DNA from: Psychrobacter immobilis
GTDB taxonomy: Bacteria; Pseudomonadota; Gammaproteobacteria; Pseudomonadales; Moraxellaceae
NCBI RefSeq assembly: GCF_904846225.1
Contig: NZ_CAJGZJ010000009.1
Location: 1 to 64,000 of the forward strand
DNA: 64,000 bases
Direction of reading: 5' to 3'
Positions 38,791-49,704 of the stretch are shown piece after piece. How positions within the stretch are numbered: the first letter of the stretch is position 1; the number at the start of each line of letters is the position of its first letter. The notes below the pieces were generated by a model. That model saw only the letters and a list, made by a program, of their open reading frames with translations. It had not been told where the DNA came from and ran no database searches. A program made the translations under genes and the position numbers.

Positions 38791-41700
38791 TGTGTATTAT
38801 CTCCAAAGCTTGCAGGCTGGTAACTCTCAGAAGGCGTTGGGTTTTTTGGGTCAGGTGTACCATTACCGCCATTGCCGCCATCTCTATCATTTGGCTTGTT
38901 GTTCTCATATTTGTGCGGGAATAAACTGCGCACCCAAATATAAAACATAGGAATAAAGAAGATACCTAATAATGTAGCGGTAACTACGCCGCCAAGTACA
39001 CTGGTACCGATGGCATTTTGACTACCTGAGCCAGGCCCTGTGGCGATAAATAATGGCACAACACCCAGTCCAAAGGCAAGTGAAGTCATAATAATAGGAC
39101 GTAAGCGTTGACGCGCTGCGGTCATAACTGCCTCTGTGAGGCTATAACCTTCCTCTTGGTGCTCTTTGGCAAACTCAATAATCAAAATGGCGTTTTTGGC
39201 GGATAGACCAACCACTGTGAGCAGACCTACTTGCAAGTAAATATCATTGCTAAAGCCACGGAATAAAGTAAATATAACGGCACCCAACACCCCAAGTGGA
39301 ATAACCAATAGTACCGAGAAGGGGATAGACCAGCTCTCATACAGAGCGGCTAAGCACAAGAATACTACTAAGATGGATAGCGCATATAGCATTGGCGCTT
39401 GTGCACCTGATTTTTGTTCTTCAAGCGACATACCAGTCCACTCGTAACCCACACCTTCAGGTAGCTTTTCCATCATCGCTTCCATTGAGCTCATTGCTTC
39501 ACCAGTACTCAAACCTGGTGCCGCGCTACCTTGGATATTCATTGATGGTAAGCTGTTATAACGAGTCAAACGTGGTGAGCCAGATTCCCATTCACTGCTA
39601 GAGAACGCATCAAATGGAATCATCTCATTGCTATCATTGCGCACATACCATTTGCCGATATCATCAGGGTTAGTACGACTATTCGCTTCACCTTGAACGT
39701 AGACGCGCTTAATGCGACCGCGATCGACGAAGTCATTGATATAGCTTGAACCCCAAGCGGTCGAGATAACGCTATTGATATTGGCCAATGACAAGCCATA
39801 AGCTGCTGCTTGCTCTTGGTTGATATTTACTTTTAACTGCGGTGCATCTTCTTGACCATTTGGACGTACGCCAGCGACTTGATCATTTTGCGCTGCCATA
39901 CCTAGTAGCATATTGCGTGCTTCAAGTAATCCCTCATGCCCAAGGTTACCTGTGTCTTGAATCATTAAGTCAAAACCACTAGCGTTGCCAAGCTCGGTAA
40001 TCGCTGGCGGTACAATCGCAAACACTTGCGCCTCGTTTAACTGAGTAGTGAAATAACCCATGGCGCGACCAGCAACCGATTGCGCGGTGTTTTCATCACC
40101 AGAGCGATTCTCCCAGTCTGTTAAACGGACGAAAGCCAGTCCCATGTTTTGCCCTTGTCCAGCAAAACTGAAGCCTGCGATCGTAAAGACCGAAGCGATA
40201 TTATCGGTCTCTTTCGTTTCGTAATAGTCACTGACTTTATCGAGTACGTCTTGTGTTTGATTGAGCGTCGAACCAGCAGGAAGCTGAACCAAGGTAAACA
40301 TAATCCCTTGATCTTCTTCTGGTAAAAACGAGCCCGGAATACGTAAGAATACAACAGCCATAAGACCGATGATGGCTGCATAGCCAATCAGATATAACCA
40401 TTTAAAACGAATACTTTTGCCAACGAAATTCTCATACGAGCGGCTAAGCTTTAAAAAGCCACGGTTGAACCAACCAAAAAACCCTTTTTGCTTTTCATTA
40501 CTACCTTTTTCATGGCTCTTGTTACGTTTTAGCAAGGTTACACATAGGGCAGGCGTAAAGATAAGTGCAATCAAAGCGGACAGCACCATGCTGGTAATCA
40601 GGGTAATAGAGAACTGACGATAAATCACACCCGTAGAGCCACCGAAGAAGGCCATCGGTACAAATACAGCAGATAGAATCAACGCAATACCGATAACGAT
40701 TTTACTAATCTCGCCCATGGATTGTGTTGTCGCATCTACGACGGAGATATGCGGGTCTTCCTCCATGATACGTTCGACGTTTTCAACAACAACGATTGCA
40801 TCATCGACCAGTAGACCAATGGATAGTACCATCGCAAACATGGTAAGTACGTTAATACTAAAGCCAGCAATGTAAAGTACGGCAAACGTACCCAGTAAAA
40901 CGACAGGTACGGCAAGGGTCGGAATAATGGTGGCACGCCAATTCTGTAAGAAAATGAACATGACGATAAAGACGAGTACAATGGCTTCAAGTAGTGTCAT
41001 TACTACCTGTTCAATAGACAAGCGAACAAACGGGGTAGTGTCATAAGGCACGACTGATACTAGACCAGCTGGGAAGTTTGCTTCCAGCTCTGCCATACTT
41101 GCACCGACTGCTTCACGAGTCTCAAGCGCGTTAGCACCGCCAGCCAATGAAATACCTATACCAGCGGCTTCTTTACCATTATACAATGAGATAACGCTGT
41201 AGTTTTCACTACCAATCTCTACATCTGCAACATCACCCAAACGCACTTGTGCGCCAGAAGTGTCTGTCTTTAATAAGATATCTCTAAACTCTTCAGGGGT
41301 TTGTAGATAGCTTTGTACAGTAACGGTAGCGTTGATAACTTGTTGGTCGGTATCGGCAGGCGCTTGACCTAATTGCCCAGCAGAGACTTGCGCGTTTTGC
41401 GCACGTACTGCCTCAACCACATCAGATGGCACCATGTTATAGCTACGTAGGCGGGCAGGATCTAGCCAAATGCGCATCGCATAAGTAGAACCAAACACCT
41501 GAACTTCACCAACGCCTTCGACACGGCTGATCTGATCGACAACGTTTGAGTTAACATAATCGGCGATATCGCTACGATCCATACTCTCGTCTTCGGAGAC
41601 AAAAGCTTGCACCATTAAAAAGCTGCTAGAGGATTTATTAACGTTGACGCCTTGACGCTGTACCGATTCAGGCAGCGAGCTCATAGCGGCTTGCAGTTTA

Positions 41701-42026
41701 TTCTGTACCTGTACTTGTGCGGTATCAGAATCTGTTCCGTTTTCGAACGTCAATGTGACAGAAGCAGCACCGTTTGAAGAGCTCGATGACGACATATACA
41801 TAAGGCCGTCAAGACCTTTCATACGTTGTTCAATAATCTGTATGACTGAGTTTTCGACGGTTTGCGCATTAGCACCAGGATAGGTTGCACTGACTGAAAT
41901 AGTCGGTGGCGCAATACGTGGATACTGTTCAATCGGTAAATTAATAACCGATATCACCCCGATGAGCATGACCAAAATAGCCAGTACCCATGCAAAAATA
42001 GGGCGAGTAATAAAAAAACGTGACAT
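38787..42026 (-). CDS. adeJ: RND multidrug efflux permease (AdeJ/AcrB-like)
   Basis: Inner-membrane proton-driven HAE1 transporter. N-terminus [20 protein letters not shown]. The proton-relay Asp pair sits in [19 protein letters not shown], the conserved Lys in [16 protein letters not shown], and the docking-domain block is [21 protein letters not shown]. It has 12 membrane segments and about 1079 residues, with a Gly/Asn/Pro-rich tail. Overall it reads closest to AdeJ of Acinetobacter. It is the middle gene of adeI-J-K. Confidence 0.95.
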   Translation of the reverse strand: MSRFFITRPIFAWVLAILVMLIGVISVINLPIEQYPRIAPPTISVSATYPGANAQTVENSVIQIIEQRMKGLDGLMYMSSSSSSNGAASVTLTFENGTDSDTAQVQVQNKLQAAMSSLPESVQRQGVNVNKSSSSFLMVQAFVSEDESMDRSDIADYVNSNVVDQISRVEGVGEVQVFGSTYAMRIWLDPARLRSYNMVPSDVVEAVRAQNAQVSAGQLGQAPADTDQQVINATVTVQSYLQTPEEFRDILLKTDTSGAQVRLGDVADVEIGSENYSVISLYNGKEAAGIGISLAGGANALETREAVGASMAELEANFPAGLVSVVPYDTTPFVRLSIEQVVMTLLEAIVLVFIVMFIFLQNWRATIIPTLAVPVVLLGTFAVLYIAGFSINVLTMFAMVLSIGLLVDDAIVVVENVERIMEEDPHISVVDATTQSMGEISKIVIGIALILSAVFVPMAFFGGSTGVIYRQFSITLITSMVLSALIALIFTPALCVTLLKRNKSHEKGSNEKQKGFFGWFNRGFLKLSRSYENFVGKSIRFKWLYLIGYAAIIGLMAVVFLRIPGSFLPEEDQGIMFTLVQLPAGSTLNQTQDVLDKVSDYYETKETDNIASVFTIAGFSFAGQGQNMGLAFVRLTDWENRSGDENTAQSVAGRAMGYFTTQLNEAQVFAIVPPAITELGNASGFDLMIQDTGNLGHEGLLEARNMLLGMAAQNDQVAGVRPNGQEDAPQLKVNINQEQAAAYGLSLANINSVISTAWGSSYINDFVDRGRIKRVYVQGEANSRTNPDDIGKWYVRNDSNEMIPFDAFSSSEWESGSPRLTRYNSLPSMNIQGSAAPGLSTGEAMSSMEAMMEKLPEGVGYEWTGMSLEEQKSGAQAPMLYALSILVVFLCLAALYESWSIPFSVLLVIPLGVLGAVIFTLFRGFSNDIYLQVGLLTVVGLSAKNAILIIEFAKEHQEEGYSLTEAVMTAARQRLRPIIMTSLAFGLGVVPLFIATGPGSGSQNAIGTSVLGGVVTATLLGIFFIPMFYIWVRSLFPHKYENNKPNDRDGGNGGNGTPDPKNPTPSESYQPASFGDNTQ

Positions 42027-42061
42027 AGTATATCCCTAAGTCTTCCTATCTTTGAATGGAA

Positions 42062-43477
42062 TTATTGAGCAGCGGCTTTTGGTTGTTTTTCGCTAGAATT
42101 ATCGTTACCAGCTGATTGCTTATCCACTGTTTTTGCAGCTTGCTGCGGCGTTCTAGCATTAGGTGCATTTTTTGCAGCGGGCGCTGCATTGGCTTTTTCT
42201 AATGGCTTAACGACCACTTCTTGTTCAGGCTTGACTTTACTGCCGCCAATCACAACGACCTTATCACCTGCTTGCAAGCCATCAGTAACGACCCATTGTC
42301 CATCATAAGTACCATTGATAGTAATTGGGCGTACTTGAATTTTGTTATTTTGATCAACGATATAGACTTGCGCATCACCTTTAGGGCTACGCGTAACAGC
42401 GCTTTGCGGAATCAATGCGGCGTTGGTAATTACGCTCTGAGTCAAGCGTGCTGTCACGTACATACCTGGCAACAAGATGTTATTGTTATTTGGGAAGATC
42501 GCACGCAAGGTCACAGCGCCTGTTGACTCATCAACTTTTGCCTCAGATAAAGCAAGCTTGCCACGCACTGGGTAGACTGAGCCATCTTCTAATACCAACT
42601 CAACCGAGTCCATACCTGCTTGTGCTTTGCCCTCAGATATTTGCTGACGCAGCTTTAATAGCTCAGATGATGACTGACTGATATCGACATAGACAGGATC
42701 TAGACGTGAGATAGTAACCAAAGGATCGGCCTGACTGGCGCTTACCAGCGTACCAGCGGTAACGCTAGAGCGATCAGTACGACCAGTAAGCGGCGCACGC
42801 ACGATAGTACGATTGAGATCTAAAGTATTGGCATCCAAACCAGCTTGAGCGGTCTGAATACCTGCTTTAGCGCTTTCGATTCCCGCTTGCGCTTGTCCAA
42901 CTGCCGCCGCCGCGCTTTGTACCGCTGCTTGTGCAGTACGTACTTGCGTCTGTGCCTGATCGTATTGCTGCTTTGAGATAGCATCAATACTCACCAAGCC
43001 TTGTAAGCGTTGTAAGTCATTTTGTGCCTGGGCCAATGAAGCTTGACGGCTGACCAGTTCAGCTTTTGCGTTGGCAGTATTTGCAAGTGATGTCTGATAG
43101 TTGGCTTGTGCTTGTTGCACAGATGCCTGACCACTGACGACAGACGACGCGTAGTTATCGGTATTAATACGATAAAGTGGCTGGCCTTTTTTGACGTTGC
43201 TCCCTTCTTGGAACAGTACCTCGTCAATCACACCATTGACCTGTGGGCGCACATCAGCAATTTGATAAGCTGCTGTACGTCCAGAAAAAGTTTGTACTTG
43301 AGGTACAGTATCAAGTGTGACAGTTTGGACGTTTACAACCGCAGGCGGCATTTGCTGCTGTGCGGCTTGATCACCAGCGGCGTCCTCGTTTTTGTCACAG
43401 CCAACAAGTACAGCTCCAGATAGTACAGATGCTATTACAAGCGCAAGATAAGAATGCTTCATCAATGTCCTCGGCAA
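42062..43477 (-). CDS. adeI: RND efflux periplasmic adaptor (AdeI/MexA-like)
   Basis: Membrane-fusion lipoprotein linking pump and channel. It has a lipobox (GAVLVGCDKN), a lipoyl-like half (VRPQVNGVIDEVLFQEGSNVKKG), a long Ala/Gln-rich coiled-coil hairpin (about residues 100-210), a second lipoyl half (RAPLTGRTDRSS) and beta-barrel domains. An Ala/Lys/Pro-rich tail of about 50 residues follows, longer than usual. It is the first gene of the operon, 35 bp before adeJ. Confidence 0.94.
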   Translation of the reverse strand: MPRTLMKHSYLALVIASVLSGAVLVGCDKNEDAAGDQAAQQQMPPAVVNVQTVTLDTVPQVQTFSGRTAAYQIADVRPQVNGVIDEVLFQEGSNVKKGQPLYRINTDNYASSVVSGQASVQQAQANYQTSLANTANAKAELVSRQASLAQAQNDLQRLQGLVSIDAISKQQYDQAQTQVRTAQAAVQSAAAAVGQAQAGIESAKAGIQTAQAGLDANTLDLNRTIVRAPLTGRTDRSSVTAGTLVSASQADPLVTISRLDPVYVDISQSSSELLKLRQQISEGKAQAGMDSVELVLEDGSVYPVRGKLALSEAKVDESTGAVTLRAIFPNNNNILLPGMYVTARLTQSVITNAALIPQSAVTRSPKGDAQVYIVDQNNKIQVRPITINGTYDGQWVVTDGLQAGDKVVVIGGSKVKPEQEVVVKPLEKANAAPAAKNAPNARTPQQAAKTVDKQSAGNDNSSEKQPKAAAQ

Positions 43478-44051
43478 TATGTATAAAATAAATAATGACA
43501 GTGTAAAAAATTATCAATAAGTCTTAGCGTATTCAATATCAAAATTAGTATTTGCTCAACCTACCTATCCTATCTTTACTAAGTGAACCTTCAATTAAAG
43601 CTCCACAATTAAGACAGTTGATAGTGATAAGTGCATTGAATATCGTTGTAAGAATTTTTGGCATCTAAAATGTAGCTGAGCCACAAATTTGACTGGTAAA
43701 TTTGATGACTAATTATAAACTATAGGGGTAACCCCACAGTCAAGTAGTTGCTTGCAAAGTTTATTGCAAAAAATGATAATATTGGTTTTTATGAATGAAT
43801 TAAAGACCGCTATGGCAAGCGTTGTCTCCCCTAACACCTAATCAAGAGGTATACAACGCTCAATTGAAAGCACGTGTAAATTTTTGTGAAAATAGCAAAG
43901 CCTTATAGATAGAAAGGTCTTAAAACTATGATACACCTGCTGTGCAATCAAAAAAACAACTTTATCAACCACTAATTGCCATTATTGTAATAATAATTAT
44001 GATTGGCTTTACCAATTCTCGCCCAATGATTCAGTAGTAACTACGTTACTG
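43478..44051. other. Gap between the efflux operon and ispB
   Basis: It contains the efflux operon promoter (minus strand). On the plus strand a very short frame ending at about 44038 encodes a hydrophobic stretch (LIAIIVIIIMIGFTNSRPM). It has no convincing start and may be a remnant. I see no RNA gene or repeat. Confidence 0.35.
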
Positions 44052-45077
44052 CTATAGCAAGCGAGCGCTGGCAAGCTCTGTTAATTGATATAAGCCTTTG
44101 CGATAGCAGTTATCAGGTAGTGTGCTAAGCGCTTGTTGTGCCAGTTTCGTTTCTTCAAGCGCACGCTGTTTACAATAGTCTAACGAGCCTGAATGACGTA
44201 CCAATTTGATAAGTTGCTCAGCATTTGGGGTTTTTCCAGTTTGCACCGCGATACGCAGTTGATCGTAGCCTTCGATATCACTGTCTTTAAGTAATTCAAG
44301 GGCTTTAATGGTGGGTAGCGTTGGCTTGCCTTCTGCCAAATCATCACCGAGGTTTTTACCCATCAACTCACTATCACCGCTGTAATCCAGAATATCATCT
44401 ATGATTTGAAAAGCATTGCCGAAGTGCTGACCGAAATCACCCAGCGCCTGCATATGTTCTGTCTTGTCTTGTAAAATGGCGGCGCCTTGAGTTGCCATCA
44501 TAAATAGACGCGAGGTTTTACCATCAATGATTCGTAAGTAATCGTCTTCTGTCGCGGCAGGGTTATGCTGATGTTGTAGTTGTAACACTTCCCCTTCGGC
44601 GATATCGCAGGTACCGTCTGAGAATACTTGTAGCAATGGTAAGCTTTGAAAGCCGACCAACAGGTTAAAGGCGCGGGCAATTAGGTAATCACCAACCAGT
44701 ACTGCGGTTGCATTGTCCCATGTGGCATTGGCCGTAGGCTTACCGCGGCGCTGACCTGACTCATCAATCACATCATCATGAACCAAAGTAGCGGTGTGCA
44801 ACATTTCAGTAATTGCCGCCAAATGCATGGCTTTTTCTGATGGACTATCATCAAACATTCGTGCACATAACAAAGTAATCAGTGGGCGCATACGTTTGCC
44901 ACCAGCATTAATGACATGCTGTGAGACATTCATTACCAGTTTCACTTTTGAATTAAGGCTACCGAATACTTGCTTATCCATGATCTCAAAATCATCCGCC
45001 ACAATACTTTGAATATCGTTATAGGTTGGCGTAGATTGGAGGGTGTGATGTGTATTATTTAAAGGAGTGCTAGTCAT
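44052..45077 (-). CDS. ispB: Octaprenyl diphosphate synthase
   Basis: Trans-prenyltransferase that makes the side chain of ubiquinone. It has two Asp-rich motifs, LVHDDVIDESGQRRGKPT and QIIDDILDYSGD, plus KTSRLFMMATQGAA and GKNLGDDLAEGKPTLP. Length 341 matches bacterial IspB. It is divergent from rplU-rpmA, as in many gammaproteobacteria. Confidence 0.94.
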   Translation of the reverse strand: MTSTPLNNTHHTLQSTPTYNDIQSIVADDFEIMDKQVFGSLNSKVKLVMNVSQHVINAGGKRMRPLITLLCARMFDDSPSEKAMHLAAITEMLHTATLVHDDVIDESGQRRGKPTANATWDNATAVLVGDYLIARAFNLLVGFQSLPLLQVFSDGTCDIAEGEVLQLQHQHNPAATEDDYLRIIDGKTSRLFMMATQGAAILQDKTEHMQALGDFGQHFGNAFQIIDDILDYSGDSELMGKNLGDDLAEGKPTLPTIKALELLKDSDIEGYDQLRIAVQTGKTPNAEQLIKLVRHSGSLDYCKQRALEETKLAQQALSTLPDNCYRKGLYQLTELASARLL

Positions 45078-45521
45078 AATAAATGGTCATATTAATAAGG
45101 AAAGTTTGTTGTAGCCTTGGTGATATATAGGTAAAGCATCGTGTTGCCTATAATAACATAGCTACCGCTTTAAATTGTTGGTTAAAGTGTGCGGAGGGTA
45201 GAGCGATTATCTTTTATTTATGTGAGATTAATTACAGGCGGAAACCGAGATCAAACCATAAAAATAGCACTGATATGATACTTAAATGAGTTCTTATTTT
45301 TTTAGAAAGTTATAGTCACATAAGAGTGTAATAAAAGGCTGTAAGTAGCTGATTGCATAAGTTATAATAGCCACCGATTAGGCATAAATTATCATTCCCT
45401 ATTGTTTTATGACTTGTTTTCGTATAGAACATGGCTTTTGTTGTGTTCAAAAATGATATTTCATATAGTGATACGGAACATAGTTTGCGTGTAATTACCT
45501 TACAAAAACAAGATGCGTTGC

Positions 45522-45550
45522 TTGCTTTTATAAGCAAAAAGACGTAAAAT
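45522..45550 (+). promoter_or_regulatory. Sigma-70 promoter of rplU-rpmA
   Basis: TTGCTT (45522-45527) and TAAAAT (45545-45550) are separated by exactly 17 bp, and rplU starts 88 bp further on. The spacer contains TTATAAGCAA, forming a small inverted repeat with the -35 box. The rest of the 45078-45637 gap has no supported gene; a minus-strand frame there looks random. Confidence 0.65.
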
Positions 45551-45637
45551 CTTGCCTTTAATTTTTCCCTGTCGTGTTCGTCGTAAAAGCGTTGGTATGA
45601 TATCAGCCACGGCACACGGGTTAAACGGAGTCATACA

Positions 45638-45949
45638 ATGTACGCAGTAATTAAAACTGGTGGTAAACAGCACCGTGTAGTGGTTGACGAGTTGCTTAAA
45701 GTTGAACTACTAAAAGCAGAAAAAGGCGAAACCATCAAATTTGAAGATGTGTTGATGGTTGTTGATGGTGAAACTGTCAAAATCGGTCAGCCTGTCGTTG
45801 AAGGCGCTAGCGTAGAAGTTGAAGTGGTTGAACATGGTCGCGGCGAAAAAATCCGTATCATCAAGCACAACCGTCGTAAGCATTATCACAAAGAGCAAGG
45901 TCACCGCCAATGGTACACCTTGTTAAAAATCAAAGCCATTAATGCCTAA
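45638..45949 (+). CDS. rplU: 50S ribosomal protein L21
   Basis: Binds 23S rRNA in the large subunit. [16 protein letters not shown] and the C-terminal block [16 protein letters not shown] are diagnostic. 103 residues, normal length. Co-transcribed with rpmA. Confidence 0.97.
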   Translation: MYAVIKTGGKQHRVVVDELLKVELLKAEKGETIKFEDVLMVVDGETVKIGQPVVEGASVEVEVVEHGRGEKIRIIKHNRRKHYHKEQGHRQWYTLLKIKAINA

Positions 45950-46040
45950 TTACCCATTTAGCTATTATTGCTAAATAGCGCACTAAATGCTTAAGAGTTG
46001 TCGCATTAGCGATAAGTCACATTAACAAGGAGATTTTCTC

Positions 46041-46298
46041 ATGGCACATAAAAAAGCTGCCGGTTCGACCCGTAACGGTCGTGATTCAAACCCAAAAATG
46101 CTCGGCGTAAAAATCTTTGGTGGCCAAGCTATCACAGCTGGTAACATCATCGTTCGTCAACGTGGTACAGAATTCCACGCAGGCGAAGGCGTTGGCATGG
46201 GTCGTGACCATACTTTATTTGCACTGAATGATGGTGTTGTGAAGTTTGCGACCAAAGGTAAGTTCAACCGTCGTTATGTGATGGTTGAAAACGCCTAA
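46041..46298 (+). CDS. rpmA: 50S ribosomal protein L27
   Basis: Its N-terminal tail reaches the peptidyl-transferase centre. The sequence [19 protein letters not shown] is diagnostic, and there is no Firmicutes-type cleaved extension. 85 residues. AAGGAGAT lies upstream of the ATG. Confidence 0.97.
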   Translation: MAHKKAAGSTRNGRDSNPKMLGVKIFGGQAITAGNIIVRQRGTEFHAGEGVGMGRDHTLFALNDGVVKFATKGKFNRRYVMVENA

Positions 46299-46349
46299 TT
46301 GCTTATCTAAGTTATTTTATACTTTTTGAATAAAATAACTGGATGACGA

Positions 46350-46388
46350 AAAAGCTTCTATTACTTTATGGTAGTAGAAGCTTTTTTA
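46350..46388 (+). terminator. Intrinsic terminator of rplU-rpmA
   Basis: Arms AAAAGCTTCTA and TAGAAGCTTTT (11 bp) are followed by TT on the plus strand. The 46389-46675 stretch after it holds only the lolA promoter region. Confidence 0.85.
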
Positions 46389-46675
46389 TGCCTATTGCTA
46401 AATGCAGGACGTTATGAGTTTTTTAAAGAGATAAAATCTTTAAATGAATATGATGCACGCTATAGACTATTGTGCAATTGAGCTGGTTACAAGTGTGTAT
46501 GGCAGGCGTAGTAATGATTGCAAATCATGACTAGGCGCGCAATGAAAAAACTGGCAAACTGTCTTCCTAGCTTATTAGCACTACCTTTATATAAGTAAGG
46601 TCAATGATTTCAGAGAACAACAATTTTAATAAGATATTTTATTTTTAAGCTATTATGCATTTTAAGAGAGGATTA

Positions 46676-47377
46676 ATGATGAATTTATTAACCAAGCAAT
46701 CAGCCAAACAGACAACTTTAAAACAAAAAATAATGAGTGGCGCTTTAACAGGTGTATTAATGACATCGCTTGGTGTTGCAGCACCTATGATTGCATTGAC
46801 GCAATCTGCAACGGCAGCGCCTGCTGATAATTTGACAGCGGCCAAACGCTTGAACAAGCTTTTAACAAATACGAAAAGTATGACGGCCAACTTCAGCCAA
46901 ACGACTAAAGGTGCCAATAGCGGTACTTTTTCGGGTACGATGAGTGTACAACGCCCAAATAATTTCCGCTGGGAAACAAAATCACCGTCAGAGCAGTTGA
47001 TCGTGGCTAATGGTAATTCTATGTGGGTCTATGATAAAGACTTGGAGCAAGCAACCAAGCAAAATGTCGACAGCCAAGTTGGCAATACGCCAGCACTCTT
47101 ACTGTCAGGCGATCCAAGTAAAATTGATCAAAATTTTAAAATTACCCAGCCTTATGACAATAAAAACTATTATGTACTCTATCCAAAATCAGATAGTGCC
47201 AGCTTTAAAAGCTTATCAATAAGCTTTAGCGGTGGCAAACCTGTGATGATGGTACTAAATGACACCTTGGGCCAGACAACATCGATTAAGTTCAGCAGCA
47301 TTAAACTTAATCCAAGTATCAGTGGCAGCCAGTTCAAGTTTACTCCGCCAAAAGGTGTTGATGTTATCAATCAATAA
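46676..47377 (+). CDS. lolA: Outer-membrane lipoprotein carrier protein LolA
   Basis: Periplasmic chaperone that ferries lipoproteins from LolCDE to LolB. A long signal region (through SATAAPA) precedes LNKLLTNTKSMTANFSQTT, RPNNFRWETKSPSEQLIVANG, WVYDKDLEQ and LNDTLGQTTSIKFSS. These form the LolA half-barrel. The start is one of two adjacent ATGs after GAGAGGA. Confidence 0.92.
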   Translation: MMNLLTKQSAKQTTLKQKIMSGALTGVLMTSLGVAAPMIALTQSATAAPADNLTAAKRLNKLLTNTKSMTANFSQTTKGANSGTFSGTMSVQRPNNFRWETKSPSEQLIVANGNSMWVYDKDLEQATKQNVDSQVGNTPALLLSGDPSKIDQNFKITQPYDNKNYYVLYPKSDSASFKSLSISFSGGKPVMMVLNDTLGQTTSIKFSSIKLNPSISGSQFKFTPPKGVDVINQ

Positions 47378-47419
47378 TCAGCAACGCCCATCACGATTAT
47401 TGACAGTTAAACAAGTATA

Positions 47420-47455
47420 AAAAGGACAGGCCGATTAAGGTTTGTCCTTTTTTTT
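47420..47455 (+). terminator. Intrinsic terminator of lolA
   Basis: Arms AAAAGGACA and TGTCCTTTT enclose a 14-nt loop, followed by more T on the plus strand. It separates lolA from the convergent scpB. Confidence 0.82.
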
Positions 47456-47498
47456 AAATCATAAATGGGATATTGGCACAGCCTAAGACAGGGATTTG

Positions 47499-48122
47499 CT
47501 AAGACAGTGATTTGATGCCTTCCATATCTGGCATCGGAGGCAAGTCATCTAGATGACTCAATCCAAACGCATCCAAAAATTGCGGTGTAGTGTGTAGTAA
47601 GGCAGGGCGACCTAAGGTGTCTTTATAGCCTTTCTCTATTATCCATCCTTTATCAAACAACTGCCGTAATATACTACTCGATAGCGTCACACCGCGCACA
47701 TGCTCTATGTCGCTACGTGTCACGGGTTGTTTGTAGGCAATAACACTCAGAGTCTCAAGTAACGCTTGGCTTAGGCGTTCTTGACGCTGCGGAAAAACAC
47801 GCTGTATTAACGCGCTATAGTTATCCGCGATTTGTAATCGATAACCACTGGCAGTTTCATGCAAATTTAACACACCAGTATCTAGGCGTTCTTGTAATAA
47901 TCTTAAAGATTGTTCTAGCTCTTTGGTAGACAAAGACAACTGTTTTTTGAGTAAATTTGCCGTGAGTGGCGCTTCTGATGCATGTAATATTACTTCAATA
48001 TACTTGCTGATCTCTGTATATTTGCTGAGATCTTGCGACTGTTCATTAGTTGATGCAGGCACAGTTGCTAAAATCGATCTATGTGCCTGATTGTTTTTTA
48101 TTGAATCATCACTGTCTACCAT
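47499..48122 (-). CDS. scpB: Segregation and condensation protein B
   Basis: Kleisin-associated winged-helix protein of the Smc-ScpAB condensin. Tandem winged helices are visible: ILHASEAPLTANLLKKQL..., then LSVIAYKQPVTRSDIEHVRGV and GRPALLHTTPQFLDAFGL. 207 residues. Downstream of scpA on the same strand. Confidence 0.92.
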   Translation of the reverse strand: MVDSDDSIKNNQAHRSILATVPASTNEQSQDLSKYTEISKYIEVILHASEAPLTANLLKKQLSLSTKELEQSLRLLQERLDTGVLNLHETASGYRLQIADNYSALIQRVFPQRQERLSQALLETLSVIAYKQPVTRSDIEHVRGVTLSSSILRQLFDKGWIIEKGYKDTLGRPALLHTTPQFLDAFGLSHLDDLPPMPDMEGIKSLS

Positions 48123-48220
48123 TGGGAATATACTCTTTCTAATTGTGGTGTTTTCAATAACACATAAACTATCAAGTGAGTGTAATGCTTACAGGCCAAA
48201 TATCATCACGGTAATCGCTA

Positions 48221-49060
48221 TTAAACCAGCCATTGTAATGTTAATGATTCAAGTTCCTTGCCTGTGGCGGACGCATTAGCATCAGTAGTATTTGCCGAGC
48301 TCGTGTAACTACTTGTATCCGTACTGACCACGCCAATCAACTGCCGCTTCATCAATTCAAGCACTGCTACAAAACTGACGACGACGCCTATCTTACCTTG
48401 CGCTTTATCTAATAGCTCATAAAAGGGGCGTGCGCCCTCTATGCTTAACTGCCGACTGATACTGGCAATACGATCAGCAAGCGGTACCGCATCAATTTTA
48501 ATGGTATGCATCTGATAGTCGGGTTGTAACTGCATTTTAAACAAGCTATCAATTAACAAAGTCGGTGAGTAACTCGGTAATTCAGTATTCATAACGTCTT
48601 GGCTAGGCATACTGACCATCGCCAAAAATACATCACGTTCTAGACGAACCAAATTATCTAAACGCTGACTGACCACTTTAATTTGTGCATATTCTTCTAG
48701 ACGTTCAATCAATTCCGCCTTTGGATCGCGCTCATCGGTAGGCCTTTCTGGCGAAGGCAAGAGCAGCTCAGTTTTGATCGCAATCAACGTTGATGCCATT
48801 AGCAGATAATCACCGGCTAACTCAAAATGCGCCGTGTCCAGCTCGCTAATATAAGCCAAATACTGCTCAGTAATGGGCAATATTGGCATCTGTGTCAAAT
48901 CAACGTTGCTTTTTTTGACCAGATATAATAAAAAGTCTAATGGCCCAGCGAATTGCTCTAACCAAATGGCAAAGGCCTTCGGCGGCACATAAAGATCTTC
49001 TGGTAGATGTTGAACTGGCGTTTGGTAAATGCGAATAGCAGTAGTATCAAATGTATCCAT
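48221..49060 (-). CDS. scpA: Segregation and condensation protein A (kleisin)
   Basis: Kleisin subunit bridging the Smc heads. FAGPLDFLLYLVKKSNVDLTQMPI is the family's N-terminal block, with YLLMASTLIAIKTELLLPSP and a C-terminal winged helix (VVSFVAVLELMKRQLIGV). The start at 49060 is chosen because it lies just after the methyltransferase stop; an upstream in-frame ATG would overlap it by 58 bp. 279 residues. Confidence 0.9.
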   Translation of the reverse strand: MDTFDTTAIRIYQTPVQHLPEDLYVPPKAFAIWLEQFAGPLDFLLYLVKKSNVDLTQMPILPITEQYLAYISELDTAHFELAGDYLLMASTLIAIKTELLLPSPERPTDERDPKAELIERLEEYAQIKVVSQRLDNLVRLERDVFLAMVSMPSQDVMNTELPSYSPTLLIDSLFKMQLQPDYQMHTIKIDAVPLADRIASISRQLSIEGARPFYELLDKAQGKIGVVVSFVAVLELMKRQLIGVVSTDTSSYTSSANTTDANASATGKELESLTLQWLV

Positions 49061-49065
49061 AATGC

Positions 49066-49677
49066 TCAAGGTTCCTGACATACTGCCATAAATAATCCTG
49101 CACCAATATCTAAAGTATGACAAATATAGCGAGAGTTATTTTTGAATTTTGCTATGAATTCAGAAACCTCATCGCTATGAGAGAGGACATTATCTACGAT
49201 AAGAACACTGCCAACACTCAATATTTTATGTAAACGTTCGGCATAATCAGAATAAAATTGACGCTCTGCATCTAAAAATATCAAATCAAAAATATCATCA
49301 GTCTCATTCAGAAAAACAAATGCGTCTTGCACTATTAACCTGACGAAAGTATGTAAACTGGTATTCTGTAAATGTTCCCTAGCAGCATCGCTTCGGCTTT
49401 TATCTATATCTAACGATATAAAATCAGAATGAGACTGGTGACGTAAACCATAAGCAAGCCAGAGGGTAGAAAATCCAGTTGACGTACCAATCTCCAGCAC
49501 TTTATTAGGTTTTCTTATCATGGCAATACTGGCTAGAAATTGAGCAGAATCTGGTTCTACATGGCGATGACGATTAAGTCTATTCGCTTGCTCAGTGTCA
49601 TACGCTTTGTCAGTATCATATAAAGACTGACAATAAGATAAGAAGTAAGTATTGTCGAAACATTCATGCATTGACAT
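49066..49677 (-). CDS. SAM-dependent O-methyltransferase (family 3-like)
   Basis: Class I methyltransferase. KVLEIGTSTGFSTLWLA is the SAM-binding motif I; SLDIDKSRSDAAREHLQ and DLIFLDAERQFYSDY follow, with the metal/substrate Asp-Asn (VDNVLSHS). It resembles the catechol/caffeoyl-CoA O-methyltransferase group. The substrate is unknown. Placed directly upstream of scpA, 5 bp apart, so it probably shares its transcript. Confidence 0.85.
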   Translation of the reverse strand: MSMHECFDNTYFLSYCQSLYDTDKAYDTEQANRLNRHRHVEPDSAQFLASIAMIRKPNKVLEIGTSTGFSTLWLAYGLRHQSHSDFISLDIDKSRSDAAREHLQNTSLHTFVRLIVQDAFVFLNETDDIFDLIFLDAERQFYSDYAERLHKILSVGSVLIVDNVLSHSDEVSEFIAKFKNNSRYICHTLDIGAGLFMAVCQEP

Positions 49678-49704
49678 TAATAATATCTACCAATACTTCA
49701 TTTA

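Noticed and set aside
45316-45615. 99-codon minus-strand frame upstream of rplU
   Set aside because: It overlaps the rplU promoter on the opposite strand, its composition looks random, and it has no recognisable domain.
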